Positions 1-5,995 of a stretch of DNA of 6,524 nucleotides are shown in pieces. The translations under genes were made by a program, and so were the position numbers. How positions within the stretch are numbered: position 1 is the first letter of the stretch; each line of letters starts with the position of its first letter. Source of the stretch: Nitrospirota bacterium. Its GTDB lineage: Bacteria; Nitrospirota; Thermodesulfovibrionia; Thermodesulfovibrionales; JdFR-85. Under the pieces are notes generated by a model. The model worked only from the letters and a program-made list of their open reading frames with translations. It had not been told where the DNA came from and made no database searches. Location of the stretch: assembly GCA_003232715.1 (NCBI GenBank), contig QIJG01000025.1, forward strand, positions 1 to 6,524, given 5' to 3'.

Positions 1-509
1 CCACAAGGCATATTTTCGGCAGTGGCAGGGCACTCTTTATGAGAAACTGGCCCTATGCCTGGAACATCTTTCAGAGGAAGGGCTCCGCAGTCAGGGGAAA
101 GATAGGGGTGTCAAGGCTGCCGTCATTCCCCGGTAAATCATCTGCATCAACCCTTGGCGGGTGGCAGCTCGGGATAAACAGGTATTCAAAAAACCCCCTG
201 GCTGCAGAAAGGTTTGTTAAGTTCCTCACATCCCCCGAATCCCAAAAGACCCTTGCCCTCACAATCGGCTACAAACCAACAAGAAAATCCCTGTACAGAG
301 ATGCGGACCTGATAGCACAGCAGCCCTTTATTGCAAGCCTTTACGACATATTCATGACTGCAAGGCCAAGACCCGTAACACCCTATTACATGCTTATCAC
401 CCAGGTGATGCAGCCGGAATTCAGCGCCGCCCTCTCTGGTATAAAGACCCCTGAAGATGCATTAAAGAGCGCCCAAAAACAGATCGAACGCATACTCGGA
501 GCAGAATAA
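1..509 (+). CDS. Sugar ABC transporter substrate-binding protein, C-terminal part (5' truncated by window)
   Basis: The reading frame is already open at position 3, so the gene begins before the window; the ATG at 39 is an internal methionine. About 168 residues are visible. They resemble the C-terminal lobe of CUT1-family extracellular sugar-binding proteins (maltose/trehalose type). Seen here are the ligand-lobe segment 'FMRNWPYAW', then 'LPSFPG', then 'STLGGWQLGI', followed by 'FVKFLTSPESQK', 'GYKPTRKSLY' and 'ARPRPVTPYY'. The last of these is typical of the ThuE/LpqY-like branch. The protein would bind sugar in the periplasm and deliver it to the two permeases encoded directly downstream. 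Its TAA stop overlaps the ATG of the next gene (TAATG at 507-511), which implies translational coupling. The family call is firm. The sugar cannot be read from the sequence; trehalose or maltose-like glucosides are a guess. Signal peptide and promoter lie outside the window. Confidence 0.9.
   Translation, partial: TRHIFGSGRALFMRNWPYAWNIFQRKGSAVRGKIGVSRLPSFPGKSSASTLGGWQLGINRYSKNPLAAERFVKFLTSPESQKTLALTIGYKPTRKSLYRDADLIAQQPFIASLYDIFMTARPRPVTPYYMLITQVMQPEFSAALSGIKTPEDALKSAQKQIERILGAE
498..501 (+). promoter_or_regulatory. Shine-Dalgarno site (GGAG) for the first permease
   Basis: GGAG sits 7 bases before the ATG at 509-511, inside the end of the binding-protein gene. It supports 509 as the true permease start. 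The ATG at 532 directly abuts a purine run and opens a non-hydrophobic N-terminus in the wrong frame. Confidence 0.6.
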
Positions 510-1350
510 TGCGGGATGGGGAGAGGGGAAGATGGTTCGTAATGCCTTCCCTGATCCTGCTCTCCATTGTCACGATATATCCCCTGATATACGTCCTGTA
601 CCTGAGTCTTCAGAGATATTTGACGTCTCAAGGTTTATAGGTATTGATAATTATCTCTTTCTCTTCAGAGACGACCGGTTTTTAAATGCCTTCAAAAACA
701 CACTGTACTTTACAGTGCTATCGGTTACACTGGAGCTGCTGCTCGGCCTCTCAATAGCCATTCTCCTTAACAGGTCCTTCAGGATGAAGGGACTGATGCG
801 GGCAATCGTCCTCATCCCATGGGCAATACCCACGGTTGTTTCTGCAAAGATGTGGGAGTGGATTTACAATACGGATTTCGGGATACTGAATTATCTCCTG
901 GGGGTAAAGATAAACTGGCTCGGAAGTCCTTTCTGGGCCATTAATGCAGCGGTATTCATGGATGTATGGAAGACCACCCCCTTTGTGGTAATCCTCCTTA
1001 CGGCAGGGCTGCAGGTCATACCAAAAGACCTCTACCAGGCCGCCAGGGTGGATGGAGCCGGAAGGTGGGACATCTTCACAAGGATAGTCCTGCCCCTTCT
1101 CAAACCCGTGATCCTGGTGGTCCTCATATTCAGGACACTCGATGCCTTCAGGGTCTTTGATGCCATCTATGTACTGACCGGGGGCGGTCCTGCCAACACA
1201 ACCGAGACGCTCTCGATATATGCATACAAGGTCCTTTTTCAGACGCTTCAGTTCGGCTACGGCTCCACCCTTGCCGTAGTAGTCTTTCTCTGCACCGGGG
1301 GAATCAGTATATTTTACATAAGGCTCCTCAGTAAGGGTGTCAGATTATGA
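509..1350 (+). CDS. Sugar ABC transporter permease, MalF/UgpA/SugA-like, with an apparent frameshift near 617-622
   Basis: Inner-membrane subunit of a CUT1 sugar importer. From ATG 509 the frame gives a basic N-terminus and the first membrane helix ('WFVMPSLILLSIVTIYPLIY', then 'LYLSLQRY'). It then hits TAG at 638-640 after 43 codons. The rest of the protein lies in another frame: 'DVSRFIGIDNYLFLF' and onward to the stop at 1348-1350. One extra base in the TTT run at 619-621 would join them as LSLQRY-F-DVSRFIG and give a normal 280-residue permease. The EAA loop, which contacts the ATPase, is intact at about residues 174-200 of the joined protein ('YQAARVDGAG', then 'VLPLLKP'). 'VLTGGGPANTTETLSIYAY' is a typical C-terminal MalF/UgpA segment. 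An uninterrupted frame also runs from ATG 532, but its first 30 or so residues are unlike any permease and lack helix 1, so I reject that start. The gene overlaps its neighbours at both ends (TAATG and ATGA). Family is certain; substrate is unknown. Confidence 0.88.
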
Positions 1351-2159
1351 GAAGAACCATCTTCTACCTCCTGATAATCCTGCTGGCCCTTTACTGTGCG
1401 GGACCGCTTCTGTGGCAGTTTATTACAAGCCTGAAGCTTGACACGGAGCTGACAAAACTCCCCCCTATCCTGCCCAAGGCCCCGACAATGGATAATTACA
1501 TCGCCATCTTTAAGGAAAACCCATTTTTAAGGATTATCCTCAACAGTGCAATCGTTGCAGCATCAACCACTACGCTCTCCCTCATCCTTGGCTCCCTCTG
1601 TGCCTTTGGCCTTGCAAAGCTGAGGATCGGTTATAAGGGATTGATCCTCGGCTTCATCCTCTCAGTATCCATGTTTCCGCCGATCGCAACAGTGAGTCCA
1701 CTCTATCTCATAATCCGGGCTCTTGGGCTCAGGGACACGCTCTTTGCATTGATAATTACCTATACCACGTTCTCCCTGCCCCTGGCTATCTGGGTGCTCA
1801 CAAATTTCTTCAGGGAGATTCCCGACGAGATATACCTTGCTGCACGGGTGGATGGATGCACACCGTTACAGGTCTTCTACAAGATCATGCTGCCCCTTGC
1901 AGCACCCGGTATCTTTGCAACGGCCATACTCGTATTTATATTCTCATGGAACGAGTTCCTCTTTGCCCTTACCTTCACATCCACTGTTGCATCAAGGACG
2001 ATACCTGTAGGGATTGCACTCTTTCCGGGGCTTCATGAAGTGCCGTGGGGCGACATTGCAGCCGCCTCGGTAGTCGTCACCATCCCCCTGATAATCCTCA
2101 TATTTGTATTCCAGAAGAGGATTATCGAAGGGCTCACAGCAGGTTCGATCAGGGGATAG
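1347..2159 (+). CDS. Sugar ABC transporter permease, MalG/SugB-like
   Basis: Second inner-membrane subunit of the same CUT1 sugar importer, 270 residues, a normal length for the MalG/UgpE/SugB side. It starts with ATG overlapping the previous stop (ATGA at 1347-1350), with a weak purine-rich site (TAAGGGTG) upstream. Six membrane segments can be read at roughly residues 4-24, 66-90, 100-125, 131-153, 188-206 and 237-257. The EAA loop is complete at 161-187 ('IYLAARVDGCTPLQVF', then 'IMLPLAAP'), including the conserved glycine and LP. Also typical are 'NSAIVAASTT' near residue 66, 'WNEFLFALTF' near 201 and the C-terminal 'KRIIEGLTAGSIRG'. It would pair with the MalF-like subunit and a MalK/MsmX-type ATPase. 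No ATPase gene is visible: the operon ends here and the next gene downstream is on the opposite strand. The reading frame is intact throughout. Confidence 0.93.
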   Translation: MRRTIFYLLIILLALYCAGPLLWQFITSLKLDTELTKLPPILPKAPTMDNYIAIFKENPFLRIILNSAIVAASTTTLSLILGSLCAFGLAKLRIGYKGLILGFILSVSMFPPIATVSPLYLIIRALGLRDTLFALIITYTTFSLPLAIWVLTNFFREIPDEIYLAARVDGCTPLQVFYKIMLPLAAPGIFATAILVFIFSWNEFLFALTFTSTVASRTIPVGIALFPGLHEVPWGDIAAASVVVTIPLIILIFVFQKRIIEGLTAGSIRG

Positions 2160-2192
2160 GCCCGGAGCGGCATCTCATGGGACGGCAGGCGT
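2160..2192. other. Convergent gap between the sugar permease operon and typA
   Basis: Only 33 bp separate the stop of the MalG-like gene from the restored typA stop at 2193-2195. I see no GC-rich hairpin followed by a T run on either strand, so no intrinsic terminator can be called. Confidence 0.5.
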
Positions 2193-4008
2193 CTAAGTCC
2201 TGAACTTCGGTCTCTTGTTGGCCTCAAGGACTTTCTTCCGCAGCCTCACGGATTGAGGGGTTATCTCCACTACCTCGTCTTAAATTCTATGGCCTGCTCA
2301 AGGCTCATCTGCCTTGGCGGCACCAGTTGCAGTGTATCATCAGCGGCAGAGGCACGCATGTTTGTAAGCTTCTTTTCCTTTGTGATGTTTACATCCATAT
2401 CATTTTCCCTCGAATTTTCACCCACGAACCCTCATAAACACGGGTGTTTTCCTTGATAAAGAGGGTGCCTCTTGGTTGTATGTGAAACAGCGCATACGTG
2501 GTGGCCTTTCCCGTTCTGTCGGCAACAAGTGCACCTGTCTTTCTTTTTGTTATGAGACCATGCCACGGTTCATATCCGTCAAACAGATGGTTTGAAAGAC
2601 CTGTCCCCCTTGTGTCCGTCAGGAACTGGGATCTGAACCCGATCAGCCCCCGGGAGGGAATCCTGAACTCAAGGATGGCCCGGCCATGCCCGTTGTTTTG
2701 CATCTTCAGCATCTTGCCCCTCCTTATCCCGATCTGCTGGGTCACTACACCTACAAACTCTTCAGGCACATCGATAACAAGCAGTTCCATCGGCTCATGC
2801 AGGACACCGTCAATATCCTTTGTTATAGTCTCGGGCATTGATACAGAGAGCTCATACCCCTCCCTCCTCATCATCTCTATAAGTATTGCAAGCTGTAATT
2901 CTCCCCGCCCCATCACCCTGAAAGAATCGGGATTGTCGAAATCCACCTTTATGGATACATTGTAAAGCAGTTCCTTCTCAAGACGTTCCCTCAGCTTTCT
3001 TGACGTAACATACGTGCCCTCCTTACCTGCAAAAGGAGATGTATTAACGGAAAAGACCATTGATATAGTCGGTTCATCCACTTTTATTCTCGGCAGCGGC
3101 TTTGGTCTCTCTATATCCGTAATCGTATCACCTATGGTAATCCCCTCTATCCCGGCAAGGGCGACTATATCACCGGCAGTGGCCTTTTGTGTCTCCACAC
3201 GGTCGAGTCCATCAAAGGTGTAGATAGAGGTTATCCTCGTCTTTACCGCCTCCCCCCTGTTATCAATCATGGCCACAGTATCTCCAACCCTGACAGTACC
3301 TGAAAAAACCCTTCCGATGGCAAGCCTGCCGATATAATCGTTATAATCAATATTGGTTACAAGGAGCTGCAGGAGACCATCGTTGTCACCTTCCGGGGCT
3401 GGAATTGTCTCAAGAATAAGGTCAAAAAGCGGCTTCAGATTGTCTGATTTATCATCTATGCCGAGTTTTGCAATCCCGTCCCTGGCAATTGCGTATACAA
3501 CAGGAAAGTCCAGTTGCTCTTCCGAGGCATCCAGGTCAATGAACATATCATAGATCTCATTTAAAACTTCCTGTATCCTTGCGTCAGACCTGTCTATCTT
3601 GTTTACGACCAGAATCGGGATTAACTTAAGTTCAAGTGCTTTTTTAAGCACAAACCTGGTCTGCGGCAGGGGGCCCTCCGAGGCATCAACCAAAAGCAAT
3701 ACCCCGTCCACCATCTTCAGTATCCTCTCAACCTCGCCTCCAAAATCAGCATGTCCTGGCGTGTCAACGATATTTATGATAGTACCGTTATAATCGACAG
3801 CAGTGTTTTTGGCCATAATGGTAATCCCCCGCTCCCGTTCAAGGTCAATATTATCCATAACCCTGTCGCGGACCTTTTCATTGGCTCGAAATGCACCTGC
3901 CTGTCTTAACATACCGTCAACGAGGGTTGTCTTGCCATGGTCGACATGGGCAATAATTGCAATATTTCTTAAATCTTTACGTTTCATAATCCTGTCCTTT
4001 ACATCCAT
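2193..4008 (-). CDS. typA: TypA/BipA ribosome-associated GTPase, with two apparent frameshifts near the 3' end
   Basis: TypA (BipA) is a translational GTPase related to EF-G that binds the ribosome and affects subunit assembly and stress growth. GTPase motifs: P-loop 'AHVDHGKTT' (residues 20-28), 'RGITI' (60-64), 'DTPGH' (82-86) and 'NKID' (136-139). The G5 region reads 'YAIAR' where the family usually has 'YASA'. The elongation-factor-like domains follow, with 'FRVMGRGELQLAILIEMMRREGYE' split across the G'/III region and 'IPSRGLIGFRSQFLTDTRGTG'. The main frame stops at 2389-2391 after 539 residues, of which the last 12 are aberrant. Conserved sequence continues in a second frame ('VGENSRENDMDVNITKEKK', then 'LTNMRASAADD' and 'PPRQMSLEQAIEF') and then in a third ('DEVVEITPQSVRLRKKVLE', then 'ANKRPKFRT'), ending at TAG 2195-2193. 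Joined, it is about 605 residues, the family's usual size. Start: ATG 4008 has GGAAGAGG 10 bases upstream. ATG 3987 (MKRKDLRNIAII) matches usual family length and also has a GGACAGG upstream, so it may be the real start. Confidence 0.9.
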
Positions 4009-4018
4009 ATTTTTTAAT

Positions 4019-4026
4019 CCTCTTCC
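4019..4026 (-). promoter_or_regulatory. Shine-Dalgarno site (GGAAGAGG) for typA
   Basis: GGAAGAGG on the - strand lies 10 bases before the ATG at 4008. It supports that start, though the in-frame ATG at 3987 is also preceded by a purine-rich GGACAGG. Confidence 0.5.
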
Positions 4027-4096
4027 TTTTTGTGTTAAATTTTGCCTTCTTTAAAACATTCAATGCACTTTTAAAAACTCAACTTTTCTATCTGTC

Positions 4097-4121
4097 ATTC
4101 CGGCAGTCCTTAAGCCGGAAT
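4097..4121. repeat. REP-like palindrome between tsaD and typA
   Basis: A perfect 8-bp inverted repeat, ATTCCGGC (4097-4104) and GCCGGAAT (4114-4121), flanks a 9-base loop. It is preceded by CTGTC, giving the look of the short intergenic 'GTCATTCCGGC...GCCGGAATC' repeats found scattered in many Nitrospirota and deltaproteobacterial genomes. It lies in the 190-bp gap between tsaD and typA, both read leftward. Neither strand shows a clean T run after the stem, so a classic terminator is unlikely. It may still form an RNA hairpin in a tsaD-typA transcript. Whether it is repeated elsewhere cannot be seen from this window. Confidence 0.5.
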
Positions 4122-4198
4122 CTATTCTTTGGTAAGGCTTTCCGGATGCCCTTAACGCTTCCGACGCATAACGACAAAAAAACATTTAAGCACAAAAC

Positions 4199-5194
4199 CT
4201 ATACAGGCAGATATGCCCTTGGGTTCAGCTCAAGCCCCGATATATCTCCCTTCACAAAATGAAGATACCCTGCAGCGGCAATCATTGCAGCATTATCCGT
4301 GCAGAGTGCAACCGGGGGGACGTAGAGTTCTATCCCCGCCCTTTCCGCCATCTCTTTCATCGCTTCCCTGAGCTGCCGGTTTGCAGCCACACCACCGGTG
4401 AGGGTTACGCTTTTTATGCCCTCCTTTTTAACAGCAACTTCCGCCTTTTTAATCAGTACATCCACTACAGCCGCCTGAAAAGATGCACAGACATTCTGCA
4501 TGAGAGACCGCTCCGAAGAAATATTAAGAGAAACCTTCTCTATATAATTCCTGACAGCCGTTTTGAGTCCACTGAAGCTGAAGTCATAAGTGCCGGGAAT
4601 GAGTGCCCTTGGAAAGGGTATCGATTCCGGGTCTCCCTTCTCTGCAAGGTCATCTATTAACGGCCCACCGGGATAACCGAGTCCGAGCATCTTTGCAACC
4701 TTGTCGTAGGCCTCACCGGCAGCGTCATCCCTCGTCCTGCCAAGTTCCCGGTAAGAGCCAAGCCCTCCCACCCTTATCAGGGACGTATGTCCTCCGGAGA
4801 CAATAAGACTGAGAAATGGGAAGGCCGGTCGCTGCTCAAGGAGAAAGACGGAGAATATATGTCCTTCAAGGTGATGGGGAATCCCCTTTACATACGCAAC
4901 TGCCTTTGCAAAGGAAGACCCGACAAGGAGAGAGCCTATCAATCCCGGGCCCTGGCAGACGGCAATGCCTGAGAGGGTCTCAAGCCTGACAGAGGCTATC
5001 TTCAGGGCCTCATCCACCACGGGCCATATCATTTCAATATGACGTCTTGATGCAAGTTCAGGGACTATACCGCCGTACTTTTCATGTATCTCTGCCTGTG
5101 AAGAGACCACGTTGGACAGGATACGGCTGCCATTAACCACTACGGAAGCAGAAGTGTCGTCACAGGAGCTGTCTATGCCGAGAATGTATGTCAT
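4199..5194 (-). CDS. tsaD: tRNA N6-threonylcarbamoyladenosine transferase TsaD
   Basis: TsaD (formerly Gcp/YgjD) moves the threonylcarbamoyl group from threonylcarbamoyl-AMP to A37 of ANN-decoding tRNAs, working in the cytoplasm with TsaB and TsaE. The protein is 331 residues, a normal length, and its frame is intact. It belongs to the ASKHA fold. The N-terminal phosphate-binding stretch reads 'ILGIDSSCDDTSASVV' (4-19). The metal site is complete: H108 and H112 in 'HHLEGH' (107-112) and D300 in 'LCTDNAAM' (298-304). Other signatures are 'VSGGHT' (132-137), 'TRDDAAGEAYDKVAK' (154-168), 'FSFSGLKTAVRN' (205-216) and 'LTGGVAANRQLR' (265-276). The start ATG at 5194 has a GGGGGGAAG purine run about 13 bases upstream, within the 22-bp gap after lolA. 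The short gap points to cotranscription with lolA. typA may belong to the same transcript or have its own start. Confidence 0.97.
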   Translation of the reverse strand: MTYILGIDSSCDDTSASVVVNGSRILSNVVSSQAEIHEKYGGIVPELASRRHIEMIWPVVDEALKIASVRLETLSGIAVCQGPGLIGSLLVGSSFAKAVAYVKGIPHHLEGHIFSVFLLEQRPAFPFLSLIVSGGHTSLIRVGGLGSYRELGRTRDDAAGEAYDKVAKMLGLGYPGGPLIDDLAEKGDPESIPFPRALIPGTYDFSFSGLKTAVRNYIEKVSLNISSERSLMQNVCASFQAAVVDVLIKKAEVAVKKEGIKSVTLTGGVAANRQLREAMKEMAERAGIELYVPPVALCTDNAAMIAAAGYLHFVKGDISGLELNPRAYLPV

Positions 5195-5216
5195 CCAGTC
5201 ATTAAGTCTTCCCCCC

Positions 5217-5855
5217 CTACTGCCTGATGATTGCCGTTCCTGCAGGCGGAGTAAACAGGAATAATGAATCCTTCAGAACTGTATTAATCTTTACATTCAT
5301 AAATGTAATCTCTGTTCTGTTGGCATAGCGGTCAAGAAATCGTATCTTCTCAAGTGGAAACTTGTTTTCCGAAAGTACTAATTCTATTGAATCAATAACC
5401 GTCTTTTTTCCCTTTGGGGTCATAAAGATATGTCCCCTTCTGCTTTTCAGATTGAAATTATTCTCCAGCTCATCAAGGTCCAGCAGTATCCTCAAGGGAG
5501 AACTGCTCAAGCCGTAACCATCCATAGATGAGATAAAGACCTGAGATTCGGAAGGCTGGTCAATAACCATCTCTTTACCCGTTAAATAAACCTCATCCGT
5601 ACTCCCTTCCGTATACTTCCATCTCATCCTGTCCGGGATTTTCAGATAAAATATCCCTTTAAAAGTCTCCTTTTTGTCAAGGTCCTTTATATATGTAACC
5701 TGTGTGAATCTGCCCTCAAGTGTCCGGAGATTTTTATAGACGGCCCTTAGCTTTGATAACGGCACCCCGTCTGCAGCTCCCGCCGGGAAAGGCAAAATCA
5801 GAGAGACGGCCACAAAAAATATAACGTACCTGACAGTATGCAGACAATGCCTCAT
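5217..5855 (-). CDS. lolA: LolA-like outer-membrane lipoprotein carrier protein
   Basis: Periplasmic chaperone of the LolA family, which takes lipoproteins from the LolCDE complex at the inner membrane and passes them to the outer-membrane acceptor. I choose ATG 5855 (212 residues) because GGAAGAG lies just upstream and the signal peptide begins properly there. In-frame ATGs at 5867 and 5873 would add up to 6 residues and lack a good ribosome site. The signal peptide covers residues 1-27: basic start 'MRHCLHTVR', hydrophobic core 'YVIFFVAVSLILPFP', and cleavage after AGA. The mature part shows family features: 'LRTLEGRFTQVTY', then 'FKGIFYLKIPDRMRWKY', the beta-strand 'GKEMVIDQPSESQVFI' and a C-terminal 'LFLFTPPAGTAII'. 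There is no lipobox cysteine at the cleavage site, so it is soluble rather than a lipoprotein. A LolB partner is not seen here. It could be a LolA paralogue with a narrower role, since the family is divergent outside gammaproteobacteria. Confidence 0.85.
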   Translation of the reverse strand: MRHCLHTVRYVIFFVAVSLILPFPAGAADGVPLSKLRAVYKNLRTLEGRFTQVTYIKDLDKKETFKGIFYLKIPDRMRWKYTEGSTDEVYLTGKEMVIDQPSESQVFISSMDGYGLSSSPLRILLDLDELENNFNLKSRRGHIFMTPKGKKTVIDSIELVLSENKFPLEKIRFLDRYANRTEITFMNVKINTVLKDSLFLFTPPAGTAIIRQ

Positions 5856-5858
5856 TAT

Positions 5859-5865
5859 CTCTTCC
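5859..5865 (-). promoter_or_regulatory. Shine-Dalgarno site (GGAAGAG) setting the lolA start
   Basis: GGAAGAG on the - strand ends 3 bases before ATG 5855, with its GGA core 7-9 bases away. The upstream ATGs at 5867 and 5873 have no comparable site. Confidence 0.5.
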
Positions 5866-5936
5866 ATCCTCATAACTTCACAACCGCTTCATCTCTGTTT
5901 TTCTCTAACAACTTCCAGGGTTTCATTAACAATAAG

Positions 5937-5950
5937 TATTATGTATAATA
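5937..5950. repeat. AT-rich palindrome in the lolA/rmlA divergent gap
   Basis: TATTAT (5937-5942) and ATAATA (5945-5950) form a perfect 6-bp inverted repeat around GT. It places a -10-like hexamer on each strand and so may act as a symmetric promoter core for both divergent genes. Confidence 0.5.
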
Positions 5951-5965
5951 TCTGAAATGCTGCAA
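5938..5965 (-). promoter_or_regulatory. Candidate sigma-70 promoter for lolA (-tsaD)
   Basis: On the - strand, TTGCAG (5965-5960) is followed after 16 bases by CATAAT (5943-5938), which matches the -10 consensus at 5 of 6 positions. The -35 is only partial. The predicted transcript would start near 5931, leaving a leader of roughly 75 bases before the lolA start at 5855. It overlaps the rmlA-side promoter. Confidence 0.4.
5944..5949 (+). promoter_or_regulatory. Candidate -10 box for the rmlA-like gene
   Basis: An exact TATAAT lies about 47 bases before the ATG at 5996. That would give a leader of roughly 40 bases. No good -35 is visible 16-18 bases upstream (TTCATT at 5922-5927 is the best and is weak), so an activator or relaxed -35 may apply. 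Confidence 0.45.
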
Positions 5966-5995
5966 AAATAAATAGTGAAGGGTTTTAATCAAGTC

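Noticed and set aside
617..622. Programmed -1 frameshifting in the permease gene
   Set aside because: The local sequence (AGATATTTGACG) has no X-XXY-YYZ slippery heptamer and no evident downstream hairpin, and CUT1 permeases are not known to use recoding.
532..640. ATG 532 as the start of the first permease, giving an uninterrupted 272-residue frame
   Set aside because: Its first 30 or so residues are polar and unlike the family, while the overlapping frame from 509 encodes the expected first membrane helix with a better ribosome site.
2388..4010. A 13-base direct repeat, TTTACATCCATAT, at 2388-2400 and 3998-4010
   Set aside because: Both copies are coding sequence at opposite ends of typA (MDVK and DMDVN), and no flanking similarity extends the match. 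Chance is enough.
2253..4054. Several + strand open frames of 60-155 codons across the typA region
   Set aside because: They lie antisense to a well-conserved GTPase gene, and their translations are low-complexity serine/proline-rich products typical of shadow frames.
4097..4121. The palindrome as a rho-independent terminator for tsaD
   Set aside because: On the - strand the stem is followed by GACAGATAG rather than a T run, and it is about 80 bases past the tsaD stop. A REP-like element fits better.
5149..5170. TsaD N-terminal CDDT in place of the more familiar CDET
   Set aside because: Asp for Glu at this position is a conservative change and all metal-site residues (H108, H112, D300) are present.
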